Source: Tachypleus tridentatus (taxonomy: Eukaryota; Arthropoda; Merostomata; Xiphosura; Limulidae). From it: DNA of 64,000 bases. Where the stretch lies: assembly GCF_004210375.1 (NCBI RefSeq), contig NC_134825.1, forward strand, positions 806,001 through 870,000. Direction: 5' to 3'. The notes beneath the pieces were generated by a model. The model did no database searches and was not told where the DNA came from. It was given only the letters and a program-made list of their open reading frames with translations. Both the position numbers and the translations under genes were made by a program. Of this stretch, positions 22,812 through 33,280 are shown one piece after another. Positions within the stretch are counted from its first letter, which is position 1, and every line of letters begins with the position of its first letter.

Positions 22812-23240
22812 TCAGATCCCAGCTTGTTGTGCCATCTGTTGTGCAGATAAAATATCTACTTGTTCCGGCAGCCCATATCCTTGATGATACGGAGACCACA
22901 TTTGTATGTGTTGAGATGGTTGTTGATACATGTGTACAGGAGGGGGAGCTACACCGACATAAGCAGGAGAAACCGGTAATCTGACTTTTGCTTCAACTTG
23001 GTTTCTTGTTGTTGACAAATGGCCAAAGAATGCGCATACACTTCCTAAGAAGCCAAGTGTCATGATGAAAAACCCACTCGCCATAACGCCAATAAGGAAC
23101 CACCAGCTCAAGATGTCTGTCGTAGTTGATGAGTGAAGAACAATCAAGGCCATGGTGGCGACACCTGCTGCCACTACTAGAAACCCCGCCAGTATAGCCA
23201 CAATGGAAGCTCCAATGCATCCTCGAATTTCAGGCTTCAT
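22812..23240 (-). CDS. Small two-span membrane protein (gene B), last coding exon
   Basis: A 142-residue frame starting MKPEIRGCIGAS and ending QQAGI-stop. Two hydrophobic segments lie at about residues 8-35 and 43-72, the second with GFLGSVCAFFGH. The cytosolic-looking tail is rich in Pro, Gln, Tyr and Met (VAPPPVHMYQQPS, then QAQ-like sequence). A 3' splice acceptor (TTTTTAACTTGTAG) lies 15 bases before the ATG, matching the arrangement of gene A at 6.7-7.0 kb. The N-terminus, Gly/Cys-rich second span and following polar tail look like a diverged paralogue of gene A, although residue identity is low by eye. Function unknown. The frame is intact and better composed than the repeat-derived frames around it. 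Confidence 0.75.
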   Translation of the reverse strand: MKPEIRGCIGASIVAILAGFLVVAAGVATMALIVLHSSTTTDILSWWFLIGVMASGFFIMTLGFLGSVCAFFGHLSTTRNQVEAKVRLPVSPAYVGVAPPPVHMYQQPSQHIQMWSPYHQGYGLPEQVDILSAQQMAQQAGI

Positions 23241-23255
23241 TGTGACGCTTCTGAC

Positions 23256-23272
23256 CTACAAGTTAAAAACAT
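23256..23272 (-). other. 3' splice acceptor upstream of gene B ATG
   Basis: The minus strand reads TTTTTAACTTGTAG directly before GTCAGAAGCGTCACAATG. An upstream 5' exon at higher coordinates is implied but not located. Confidence 0.6.
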
Positions 23273-23785
23273 AAGTCTTTTAATAATTGCTGTGAGAAAT
23301 AATACTTATGATAATGAGGCTCCATTTCATCAGATCTGTGGTTCTGTGTGTTCTCAGATAAGTTATTAAAACAAACAATTTTTATTTCCCAACTCAGTGA
23401 TTTAAAATTACTATAGGTAATTGCATGTCCCAAGCTGACATGCTAATACGTACTCTTTGTATGTTCTAGCCCTGTGACTAATATTAACTTTCTGTGTGTC
23501 CTTACGTCAGTGGATAAATCATTTAAAACATATTTCTTCTACGTCCTCAGTTCAGTAGTTTATATCTTATCTAGGATTTTAAACTCGTATGTCACTTTAA
23601 ATGTTCCATCTTTAAATACTAGTCTTAAATACATTTGTGAAAGGTTCTGCCAAAGACCTGACACAGTTTTGCACAGGCTAACACATTTGTGCTAATCTTG
23701 AATTTGGATGAAATTTTGCTACACTATTTCTGACTTGAAAACAGAAAAACGTGAAAGAAATGTCCAAGTGAATCAACGTGAAACG
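23273..23785. other. Stretch with no gene seen, likely gene B intron
   Basis: No supported feature. A 73-codon frame at 23,474 has no recognisable content. Confidence 0.4.
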
Positions 23786-23910
23786 TTAATTCTATTTTTC
23801 TCAGGGTGCAGATGCTATACACGTGGTTAATTCTATTTTTCTCAGGGTACAGATGCTATTCACGTGGTTAATTCTATTTTTCTCAGGGTGTTATACACGT
23901 GGTTGTCCAC
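23786..23910. repeat. 41-bp tandem repeat, 3 copies
   Basis: 'ttaattctatttttctcagg' recurs at 23,786, 23,827 and 23,868. The last copy is shortened. Confidence 0.92.
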
Positions 23911-23984
23911 AATTGCTATAGAAAAATCAAGAAAGTTGTATCCTCAATATATCAGCTAATATACCTGTGGAATAATAACCCTCA

Positions 23985-25265
23985 TGCCATCCCACAAGTA
24001 ATGTTCGAAACTTTAACAAAGAAAGTGCATCATGATTTCTGTCTTTGTAGAAGGCTTTAACGACTAAAATATGTGGTAGGACGTGTATAAAAATGTTCAC
24101 ACAAATAAAAGAATTTAATCTTACTCCACTTTTTCAGATCATTAATTAAATAAACTCTTATGAAGATGGATGTGTCTGAGGAGCACATTAGGTATATAAT
24201 GCTTTATGAGTTTAAGAAAGGCAATAGTGCAGCAGAAACAACACAAAACATTCAAGGTGTTTATAATACGGAATCTCTTAATGAAAGAAAATATCGAAGA
24301 TGGTTTCAAAAGTTCAGATCAGGTGACTACAGCTTAAGTGATGCACCACGTTCAGGTCATCCTGTTGAGTTTAATGATGACTTGTTCTCTGCACTTGATA
24401 AAGATTGGGGTGTAACAGTTAAAGAACTATCACAGAAGCTTAATTCAACCCATTTAACAGTTCACCGTCATCTGCAATAGCTTGGAAAGGTGTCAAAACT
24501 TGGAAAAAAGGGTTCCCCATGATTTGACAGAAGCCAACCTAAGGGCAAAAGTGGACATTTGCACTTCTCTGCACTTCCGTGAATGTAACTCACCTTTTCT
24601 GACAGGTTAGTGACTGGACATAAAAATGGATATTTTATAAAAATGTTAAACGCCACAGACAATAGCTCAGTGCAGGTACTCTGGCTAAAGCTCAGCCCAA
24701 AATGAACCTCTACCCTAGGAAAGTCTTGTTAAGCATTTGGTGGGATATTGTTGGTGTGATCCACTTTGAGTTGCTCCCATTCAATGTAACGATTACATCA
24801 GACTTCTATTGTCAATAGTTAGAGTGCTGCTTGCATGTTGCACTAAAAGAAAAGAGGCCTGCTTTGATCAATTGTAAAGGTGTTGTGTTACACCAGGATA
24901 ACGCACAGCTCCATATAGCAAGAATTACATCTGTGAAGATTCAAGAACTAGACTGGGAAAAACTTCCACATCTTCCTTATTCTCCAGACCTTGTCCCATC
25001 TGATTATCATCTATTACAAAGTTTGCAGAACTATGTTGATGGAAAAGCACTTAGAACACATGAAGATGTCAAAACTACCCTCTCTACATTCTTTTCCTCC
25101 AAACCTGAAGACTTTTATAAAAGTGGCATTCAGAAGCTTGTGAATCATTGGCAGGAAGTAATTAATAATAATGGAACATACATTATTGATTAAATAACAT
25201 TAAAACGTTTGAAATCCTTTCTCGTTTTCTGAACCTCAATCGGACATTACTTAATATTAATTACT
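23985..25265 (+). mobile_element. mariner element, dead
   Basis: Encloses a broken mariner transposase. Near the left end 'acaagtaatgttcgaaac' (about 23,994) matches, inverted, 'cggacattacttaa' near the right end (about 25,243-25,256), so both share an AAGTAATGTYCGA-type terminal repeat. The outermost bases and the TA target site cannot be fixed exactly. The size of about 1.28 kb is normal for mariner. Confidence 0.82.
24160..25193 (+). pseudogene. mariner transposase, SETMAR-like subfamily
   Basis: Cut-and-paste transposase, normally about 345 residues. The N-terminal part (24,160-24,480) has the paired-type helix-turn-helix domain: IRYIMLYEFKKGNSAAET, RRWFQKFRSGD, then SGHP and LTVHRHLQ. 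The C-terminal part (24,831-25,193) has HQDNA with the second catalytic Asp and SPDLVPSDYH with the third. Exactly 34 residues separate them, the DD34D signature. The link region 24,480-24,830 is readable (KWIFYKNVKRH, LLPFNVTITSDFYCQ) but has a frameshift and several stops. The first catalytic motif TGDE is destroyed. The whole matches the SETMAR/Hsmar-type mariner pattern to its C-terminal NNNGTYIID. Inactive. Confidence 0.93.
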
Positions 25266-25611
25266 TATATATATATATATCAGAAATTTCAGTAAATATA
25301 AGACAAGTAAAGGACAAGGTAACACAAAGCTTCTTTGCTAGCCCCAGACTTAATACAAATGTAATTTCAGTGGAGTTTAAAACATATTTTCAATAAAAAC
25401 TGTTGTAAGCTGTGTTTTATCATAAGCTGCATATTTTTTGGCCAGAGGAAGGTATGACGTAACAGAGAATGTCTAAATGGTTATGAATTATTAGTTGTAT
25501 GAAATAAGAGTTACACTACAACAGATCATTGTTCACTACTGAATTAGTGAGTTATTTAAAGAAGAAATAAAAGTATGAGAAACTACTATACTTATTACTC
25601 CCATCCCTTAT
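25266..25611. other. Stretch with no gene seen
   Basis: AT-rich, non-repetitive as far as seen. Confidence 0.4.
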
Positions 25612-25708
25612 GTACTTACACCGCTAAAACAGGGTTTCGATACCCGTGATGGGCAGAGCAGAGATAGCCCATTGTAGAACTTTCTTCTTAATTCTAAACA
25701 CACAAACT
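25612..25708 (+). repeat. tRNA-derived SINE, family 2, head-clipped
   Basis: 'cagggtttcgatacccgtga' (B box), 'tgggcagagcagagatagcc', 'cattgtagaactttc'. Confidence 0.82.
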
Positions 25709-25737
25709 TATTATTTTTGAACTTGGGGACACTAATG

Positions 25738-25852
25738 AATGTATACCACTAGTACAGGGGTAAGTCTACGGATTTACAATCAGGGGATCGATTCCCCTCG
25801 GTGGGCTCAGCAGATAGCCCGATGTGGCTTTGCTATAAGAAAACACACATAC
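25738..25852 (+). repeat. tRNA-derived SINE, family 3
   Basis: 'aggggtaagtctacggattt' (A-box region), 'ggggatcgattcccctcggt' (B box), 'agatagcccgatgtggcttt', 'gctataagaaaacacacata'. Head and tail differ from families 1 and 2. Confidence 0.85.
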
Positions 25853-25919
25853 TAATGAGCTTTCGGCAAACTACTTTATAATGAAAAATAAATAAATAAA
25901 AATGTTGCTATCATTACAG

Positions 25920-26022
25920 TTTGTTTGTAGTTAAGAATAACACATCTATACGTACTCTGTCCACCACGATTATTTTAACCCGGTTTCTGGCGGTATAAAT
26001 CCGTAGACTTACCTGTTACTGG
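25920..26022 (-). repeat. tRNA-derived SINE, family 2, diverged
   Basis: Plus orientation: 'gtactctgtccaccacgatt', 'aacccggtttctggcggtat', 'aatccgtagacttacc'. Confidence 0.8.
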
Positions 26023-26344
26023 GGTTGGGACGTCACGATATTTTTTTAAACATAATAATTCAAAATAACTGGTCTAACAAAACGAAAGATATAATATCTA
26101 CATTGTCACATTGATACAAGTAGCATTTATATTAAATATTGTTGACTTTGGACAGAGGTAACATCTCTATTAAGCGTACGGTCACTTATTGACTTTAGCC
26201 TAAAGTAATACCTATATTAAGTGTATAGTGAGTTGTTGGCTTTAACCTAAAATAACATCTCTTAGTACTACATTGTAAGCTATAATTTCTTCCTTTTACA
26301 ATAGGAATAGATTAGTCACGAATTAGCTTTTGAAGTATGAAAAA
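26023..26344. other. Stretch with no gene seen
   Basis: AT-rich. Weak internal similarity between about 26,145 and 26,250 ('ttgactttggacagaggtaa' / 'ttggctttaacctaaaataa') suggests an old duplication. Confidence 0.4.
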
Positions 26345-26472
26345 CAGACTGGGTATGGTATTTGTAGGTACAAAAACAGACTGGGTATGGTATTTGTAGG
26401 TACAAAAAAAGACTGGGTATGGTATTTGTAGGTACAAAAACAGACTGGGTGTGGTATTTGTAGGTACAAAAC
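26345..26472. repeat. 32-bp tandem repeat, 4 copies
   Basis: 'cagactgggtatggtatttg' + 'taggtacaaaaa', nearly identical units. Confidence 0.95.
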
Positions 26473-26549
26473 TTGTAGACAAAACTTTAAATATTACTTT
26501 TTAATTAAACCCTCAGTAAATAAATATAAATAAAAATTGTCTTGCTATA

Positions 26550-26885
26550 GATATTGGTTTGGATGACTGCTGTGCTGTTAAACATATAATTTATGAAATG
26601 GTATATCCCTAGTGTGATGATAAATACATTGGTAAACTCTGTCGCTCAGTACACGAACGTGTTAAAACACATTCGTGTATTTTATTCTAAAGAAGTCATT
26701 ACTTATCAAACATGGTAAAGCAGAACAACTTCGTTTCCTGATTCAGTTTTGTTATTGTTTGACATTAACTGTTGTTCTGTCTGTTTTTGATTATTTACAT
26801 TTTTTATCAATTTGTATGTAACTCTTGAACAAAGCGTAAAACGAAACGTCAGGTTTAAATAAAATCGTTTTCTTTTCATAAAATA
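26550..26885 (+). pseudogene. Second Penelope-like GIY-YIG fragment
   Basis: Reading the plus strand with breaks gives VKHIIYEMVYP, then CDDKYIGKLCRSVHERVKTH, the GIY, YIG and arginine motifs of a Penelope-type endonuclease. A stop falls before the Cys and more follow. The 3' part ends near 'taaaacgaaacgtcaggttt', resembling the hammerhead-like tail sequence of Penelope elements. The protein motifs differ from those at 8.2-8.6 kb, so it is another lineage. Only about 40-60 residues are readable. Confidence 0.65.
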
Positions 26886-26939
26886 GATGCTATGTTCTAA
26901 ATACTTTCCTCCTCAATAAAATTAGGTCATAATTTCCAA

Positions 26940-27210
26940 AAGTTGGTACATCCTTCAACATTTCCTTTAATTAGACTAATAACTGAGGTACTTCCTTCAA
27001 CATTTCCTTTAATTAGACTAATAACTGAGGTACTTCCTTCAACATTTCCTTTGATTAGACTAATAACTGAGGTACTTCCTTCAACATTTTCTTTAATTAG
27101 ACTAATAACTGAGGTACTTCGTTCAACATTTCCTTTAATTGGACTAATAACTGAGGTACTTCCTTCAACATTTCCTTTAATTAGACTAATAACTGATTTT
27201 CCTTAAACAC
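26940..27210. repeat. 42-bp minisatellite, about 6 copies
   Basis: 'ttccttcaacatttccttta' + 'attagactaataactgaggtac'. The period is a multiple of three, which explains the 87-codon open frame. Confidence 0.95.
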
Positions 27211-27834
27211 TTCCTATCGCTACAGAAAGACATTTTCTAAAAATCTCATTTCTCTCTAGGAATGGGTGAAAATTTCCGAAATTGTCTTCTCATAGTGGAA
27301 GATACTTCTTGAAGATTCTTTCTTCTATAGAAATAAATTATACTTTTAGAAAGCTTTCTTCCAGCATCAAATAAGAGATGGATGATACTTCATAAGAATA
27401 GCATTCTCCTATAGGAATGTGAAATATTGGTACAAGTGTAGTTTCCAGTTACTTCCAGTTGCTAGATAAATAAGTAACATATTCTAAAACCGTGCTTTCT
27501 TTGTTGGACTAAGTTATAGTTTTCAAGAACATCCATTAACTATCGGTGAAGTTCCACTTCAAAAATATTCCCTCATTTATAGCAATAAGTTATGTTTTCA
27601 AAATACCTTACTTCGCTATACAATTAATAATTCCTTTTAAACACTTCCTGTCACCAAAGGAAGTAGTTATTCTTTACAATAGTATCCATCTATTGCAGGA
27701 ATAAATTATGCCTTTCACTACACAAATAAGTTATAATTTTCTGAAAACTTAGTTACACTGCAGGGGGTATTTTATAAAATCTTACTTCGCTAAAGCAACA
27801 GGTGTTACCTTAAACAAACTTTATTATGCTTGTA
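27211..27834. repeat. Very degenerate relatives of neighbouring minisatellites
   Basis: Fragments such as 'aggaatg', 'aataagttat' and 'acttccttc' recur irregularly every 40-60 bases, suggesting a decayed array. No gene seen. Confidence 0.4.
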
Positions 27835-28285
27835 GGAATGTGTCTCACATTCTAAATATTTCCTTCCTCAATCAGAATGTGTCACATATTCTAAATGTTT
27901 CCTTCCTCTATCAGAATGTGTCTCACATTGTAAATGTTTCCTTCCTCTATCAGAATGTGCCACACATTGTAAATGTTTCCTTCCTCTATCAGAATGTGCC
28001 ACACATTGTAAATGTTTCCTTCCTCTATCAGAATGTGCCACACATTGTAAATGTTTCCTTCCTCTATCAGAATGTGACACACATTCTAAATATTTCCTTC
28101 CTCTGTCAGAATGTGACACACATTCTCAATGTTTCATTCCTCTATCAGAATGTGTCATACTTTCTAAATGTTTTATTCCTCTATCGGAATGTGACACACA
28201 TTCTAAATGTTTTATTCCTCTATCGGAATGTGACACACATTCTAAATGTTTTATTCCTCTATCGGAATGTGTCATACATTTTATG
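27835..28285. repeat. 39-bp minisatellite, about 11 copies
   Basis: 'aatgtgtcacacattctaaa' + 'tgtttccttcctctatcag' and variants. Open frames on both strands come from the 39-base period. Confidence 0.95.
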
Positions 28286-28529
28286 AAAATTGCTTTCAAT
28301 ATAGAAATAACTTTTACCTTCCCAAAACTTCATTGGCTTGTTAGAATAAATGTAAATTTCTAAACACCACATTTGTTACACTACGATATTTTTTAAAACT
28401 TCTGAGTCTCTAGGAATGAGTAATACTTGATAAACCTGTTTATTTACGATAGAGATAAGTGCTATTTTCCAAACTTTCTTACACTTTTGAATAAGTTATA
28501 CTTTATACAGAAACTAACTCTCCTATATT
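28286..28529. other. Short stretch with no gene seen
   Basis: Decayed repeat-like sequence between two minisatellites. Confidence 0.4.
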
Positions 28530-28780
28530 TGTGCAGTGAGTGGTACTTTACAGAGAAACTTCGTTATGCTTTTCGAATAAGTGGTACTTTCTATAGAAAA
28601 TTTCTTATACTTTTGAAATAAGTGGTACTTTCTATAGAAAGTTCTATATACTTTTGGAATAAGTGGTACTTTCTATAGAAAATTTGTTATACTTTTGGAA
28701 TAAGTGGTACTTTCTATAGAAACTTTCTTATACTTTTGAAATAAGTGGTATTTTCTATAGAAACTTCATTTTACTCTTAG
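28530..28780. repeat. 41-bp minisatellite, about 6 copies
   Basis: 'aagtggtactttctatagaa' + 'aatttcttatacttttggaat'. Spacing of 41 between 28,621 and 28,662 confirms the period. Confidence 0.93.
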
Positions 28781-28796
28781 TTGTTCCTCACTAAAA

Positions 28797-28922
28797 AGGC
28801 CCGGCAAGAGTTGGCGGTGGGTGGTGATGACTAGCTGCCTTCTCTCTAGTCTCACACTGCAAAATTAGGGACGGCTAGCACAGATAGCCCTGGTGTAGCT
28901 TTGCGCAAAATTAAAAAAGAAA
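28797..28922 (+). repeat. tRNA-derived SINE, family 1, head deleted
   Basis: 'ggcccggc' is joined directly to 'aagagttggcggtgggtggt' and the normal tail to 'ctttgcgcaaaatt'. The tRNA-like promoter region is gone. Confidence 0.9.
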
Positions 28923-29555
28923 CCAACACCATTCCTTACTAAAAACTGTTTCCTGCACTAGAAATGATTGATTACTTTTATGGTCTTTCTTCCAGTTAGT
29001 TGATAAAAAACTGATTTATTTACGTTCCACAAGTAACACTTTTATTCTTGCTTGTCGTACAATATTGATAAGAAAGTCACATCGATTGTTCACGTGATAC
29101 ATCTAGCAGCACAAACCTCTTGTTGTGATTGTGTTGACTTGTTGCTAGGAGACGAGCAAAGATATAGAAAAAAATGTTAATGATTTTTTCAAGAAACAGA
29201 AACACGAGACCATTACATCAGCACAAATTTAATTGGAATAATGAAATCAGCTGAGTCCTAGACGTGGAAGTTAGCGTGTCCACACATCCATGGTTTCATT
29301 TTTTGCTCAGTCTAAATGTATTCCATTTTGATACTTGAAAACAAAGCATCTCCATCCCTACTTTTGTCTAGAAATTCGTGTCTTCAAAGAGATGTTTGGT
29401 GGGTACAGCAAAGCGAAGGAGTTACAACAGTAACATATTTATTGTACAGATGGAGTTTCTACTACACTAAAACTTATCGACATTTGATAAACCTAGATAT
29501 GAAAAATACACTAAAAAGTAGGCCACAATCATTGAAAAAGAACACAAATTAACAA
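28923..29555. other. Stretch with no gene seen
   Basis: No supported coding or RNA feature. A 78-codon frame at 29,316 runs into the 30-bp array and is not convincing. Confidence 0.4.
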
Positions 29556-30958
29556 AATCGTAAAGAACTAGATACCGACTATTTATATCGTAAAGAACTA
29601 GATACCGACTATTTATATCGTAAAGAACTAGATACCGACTATTTATATCGTAAAGAACTAAATACCAACTATTTATATCGTAAAAAACTAAATAGGGACT
29701 ATTTGTATCGTAAAGAACTAGATACGGACTATTTATATCGTAAAGAACTAAATAAGGACTATTTGTATCGTAAAAAACTAGATAACAACTATTTATATCG
29801 TAAAGAACTAAATACGGACTATTTATATCGTGAAAAACTAAATACGGACTATTTGTATCGTAAAGAACTAGATACGGACTATTTATATCGTAAAGAACTA
29901 AATACCAACTATTTATATCGTAAAGAACTAAATACCAACTATTTATATCGTAAAGAACTAAATACTGACTATTTATATCCTGAAAAACTAAATACGGACT
30001 ATTTGTATCGTAAAGAACTAGATACGGACTATTAATATCGTAAAGAACTAAATACCAACTATTTATATCGTAAAGAACTAGATACCGACTATTTATATCG
30101 TAAAAAACTAAATACCGACTATTAATATCGTGAAAAACTAAATACGGACTATTTGTATCGTAAAGAACTAGATACCGACTATTTATATCGTAAAGAACTA
30201 AATACGGACTATTTGTATCGTAAAGAACTAGATACGGACTATTTATATCGTAAAGAACTAATACCAACTATTTATATCGTAAAGAACTAGATACCGACTA
30301 TTTATATCGTAAAGAACTATATACGGACTATTTGTATCGTAAAGAACTAGATACCGACTATTTATATCGTAAAGAACTATATACGGACTATTTGTATCGT
30401 AAAGAACTAGATACCGACTATTTATATCGTAAAGAACTAAATACCGACTATTAATATCGTGAAAAACTAAATACGGACTATTTGTATCGTAAAGAACTAG
30501 ATACGGACTATTTATATCGTAAAGAACTAATACCAACTATTTATATCGTAAAGAACTAGATACCAACTATTTATATCGTAAAGAACTAAATACCAACTAT
30601 TTATATCGTAAAGAACTAAATACCAACTATTTATATCGTAAAAAACTAAATACCGACTATTTATATCGTAAAGAACTAAATACCGACTATTTATATCGTA
30701 AAGAACTAAATACTGACTATTAATATGGTAAAGTATTAAATACCGACTATTTATATCGTGAAAAACTAAATACGGACTATTTATATCGTAAAGAACTAGA
30801 TACGAACTATTTTTATCGTAAAGAACTAAATACCAACTATTTATATCGTAAAGAACTAAATACGGACTATTTGTATCGTAAAAAACTAAATACGGACTAT
30901 TTGTATCGTAAAGAACTGGATACCAACCATTTAAATCGTAGAGAAGTAGTGATCAACT
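29556..30958. repeat. 30-bp minisatellite, about 46 copies
   Basis: 'tatcgtaaagaactagatac' + 'cgactattta', with variants at a few fixed sites (gatac/aatac, cgac/ggac/caac, tta/ttg). Two units lack one base (near 30,250 and 30,530), which shifts the phase. Because 30 is a multiple of three, long 10-residue-periodic frames appear on both strands. Confidence 0.96.
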
Positions 30959-31249
30959 CTTGAAATTATTTTTATTTAAATACAGAAAGAGAGAAGAACG
31001 AGACATTGATATAGTTTTATTACGTCATTAAACTAAACAGGTTAATTGTATAGTAATATTAATTTACTGGAATATCAAGATATTCATGTGAGAACAAATA
31101 AAATAGGATGACATGTTTCATATTCTCTCTGTAAAGAAGAGACGTATGTGATTTAATGAATTAAACGATTAAAGTTTAAAAGGTTTTCAGTCGAGAGGGT
31201 GATATTTAGAGCACATTTTATAATTTTGTACCTTCAAACGAATTGTAAT
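30959..31249. other. Stretch with no gene seen
   Basis: AT-rich, unremarkable. Confidence 0.4.
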
Positions 31250-31443
31250 GTATAAATAAGGTTACTACCACACTTTGGTCTAAGTGTATAAATAGGGTTA
31301 CTGCCACACTTTAATCTAACTGTATAAAAAAGATTACTGCCACACTTTGGACTAAGTGTATAAATAGAGTTACTTCCACACTTCGGTCTAACTGTATAAA
31401 TAAAGTAACTTCCACAATTTGGTCTAATTGTATAAATAGAGTT
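31250..31443. repeat. 36-bp minisatellite, left part, about 5 copies
   Basis: 'gttactgccacactttggtc' + 'taagtgtataaatagg'. The array resumes at 31,712-31,750 after a SINE insertion. Confidence 0.92.
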
Positions 31444-31723
31444 TGTTTTGGAATTTCGTACAAAGCTACTCGAGGGCTATCTGTGCTAGCCGTCCCTAAT
31501 TTAGCAGTGTAAAACTAAAGTGAAGGCAGCTAGTCATCACCACCCACCGCCAACTTTTGGGCTACTCTTTTACCAACGAACAGTGGGATTGACCGTCACA
31601 TTATAACGCCCCCACGGCTGGGAGGGCGAGCATGTTTGGCGCGACGCGGGCGCGAACCCGCAACCCTCGGATTAGGAGTTGCACGCCTTACGCGCTAGGC
31701 CATGCCAGGCCATAAATAGAGTT
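31432..31723 (-). repeat. tRNA-derived SINE, family 1, full length with target duplication
   Basis: The SINE proper is 31,444-31,711. On the minus strand: 'ggcctggcatggcctagcgc' (A box), 'ggttgcgggttcgcgcccgc' (B box), body with 'ccgtgggggcgttataatgt', tail 'gaaattccaaaacaaa'. It is flanked by the 12-bp direct repeat ATAAATAGAGTT (31,432-31,443 and 31,712-31,723). The host is a minisatellite that contains this word, so the repeat could be partly pre-existing. Confidence 0.93.
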
Positions 31724-31764
31724 ATTGTCACACTTTGATTTAGTAATTGAAATACTTCGACTCC

Positions 31765-31893
31765 ATCCCCAGTAGTATTGCATCTTGTCAACAATCTTAC
31801 AACGCTAGAACCTGGTTTCAATATTTGTGGTTGGCAGAGCACAGGTATTCCATTGCATTGCTTTCTGTTTAGCTTCACACAAACAAACAAACA
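31765..31893 (+). repeat. tRNA-derived SINE, family 2, diverged
   Basis: 'acgctagaacctggtttcaa', 'gtggttggcagagcacaggt', then a (CAAA)n-like tail at 31,876-31,896. Confidence 0.75.
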
Positions 31894-32552
31894 AAAATTA
31901 AATTGTGCAAAACGATACCTGGTGGAGCAAAAACCTAATGAAGAGGAAAGAAATGAAAACCAGATATTTTTATTCTAGACAGCTTTTAGCATTAATTATG
32001 GTAGTTTTGGAATTGTTTTATTAATTTTGATTGTTTTAGGTTATTTTTAACGTATTCGATCGTTTTCTAGTGTTTTTTGGAAGTTTTCATTATTATTTTT
32101 TTTACATAGGCTTTATATGAAAAGTTTGACATTCTAGGTTTGGCGAAAACCCGTTCTTACCCTAGTTGTGTATTGTCTTAGTAAGTTATGGAGTTATAAC
32201 TCTAGCGGTAACTTTGTCCGTAAGTATTTTCCTATAGTGAATGACGTCACGGTCACGTGTCACTTATACATATAAAAACTTGTATAACATATATCCTTAC
32301 AGTTTGTAGCTATACATTTTCTAGTATAATTCATTTTAACAATTTTCAGCTCTGTTATTTATTGTTGTTAACGGAATTATAAAAATGGAGACTTGACCGT
32401 ATTTTCAAACTGCAAATGTCACGTACCTGCAAGAAGAAATGAATTAAATAACCTCTAGGACTTGTTTTTTAAGAGTAATAATCTAGAGGTCAGGTGTTAT
32501 ATAGAATCACGTGACTGTCAGTAAAACTTTCCTTACTGGATTTGAAAGACAT
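31894..32552. other. Stretch with no gene seen
   Basis: No supported feature. It contains a run of T-rich fragments and 'tgacgtcacggtcacgtg', which may be chance. Confidence 0.4.
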
Positions 32553-32690
32553 AAGATTTGTTTGTTTATTGTTAAACACGAAGTTACTCAATGGGCTGTC
32601 TGTGGTCTGCCTACCACGTGTATCAAAACTACTCAATGGGCTGTCTGTGGTCTGCCTACCACGTGTATCAAAACCTGGTTTCTACTTGTA
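32553..32690 (-). repeat. tRNA-derived SINE, family 2, with 45-bp internal duplication
   Basis: The segment 'actcaatgggctgtctgtgg' + 'tctgcctaccacgtgtatcaaaact' occurs twice in a row (32,586 and 32,631). This is an early step of tandem growth within a SINE. Confidence 0.88.
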
Positions 32691-33004
32691 ATTACTTAGA
32701 AGTACTACTCTGCCGTTTCACACTTTTAATAACTTATATTTGATTTTGACTTCTAGGAATAGATTATCATCTTGTGAGATATAAACAAATTAGTTGATGT
32801 ACCCCTTCAACGCACAAGGAAACCTAAGTGGACCAGAACTCGTTTCATCAGTAATTTGTCTTCTCTGTTTTTCAAGATCTGTAGTAGATCTTCTCAACTG
32901 TTGTTTTCTGTTTCTTTCTCTTGCAATGTTCTTGCGCTCTTTGTGAATTACATTTAGTTTTATTCGCAATTTTAGTTACAAATGATTTCATATTAAAAAT
33001 GTGA
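32691..33004. other. Stretch with no gene seen
   Basis: Left flank of the transposase fragment. It may hold further decayed parts of it. Confidence 0.4.
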
Positions 33005-33280
33005 AATTGAAATGAAATGCTCTGGTGAAGAACTGCGGCAAAATGAGCTGCAGGATGTCCGTGAAAGTCCATATCCTTGACCATCATCTTGATAAATTCA
33101 AGGAGAACATGAGAGCATACTCAGAGGAGCAAGGCGAACACTTCCACCAAGATATACTGGACTTTGGACGTCACTACCAAGGAGCGTATGACAAAAACAT
33201 GATGGGAGACTATATTTGGGAACTGATACGTGAAAGTGATTTACATTACAGTTGCAAATCTCGAAAAATACTCACTTCAA
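33005..33280 (+). pseudogene. C-terminal fragment of the CACT-ended transposon protein family
   Basis: Reads MSVKVHILDHHLDKFKENM, then EEQGEHFHQDI, then GAYDKNMMGDYIWELIRES. This lines up along its length with the C-terminal part of the protein at 36,855-37,112 (MSLKVHVLHSHLDFF, EHGERFHQDI, NPGMLADYCWG). Nothing recognisable precedes it, so it is a truncated second copy in the opposite orientation. The residues differ enough to be a separate lineage. Confidence 0.85.

Noticed and set aside
27840-28286. 148-residue repeat protein
   Set aside because: Translation of a 39-bp minisatellite, open on both strands.
31640-31711. tRNA gene
   Set aside because: The A and B boxes are those of a SINE head. 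No cloverleaf with proper acceptor pairing was found by eye, and the SINE body is attached.
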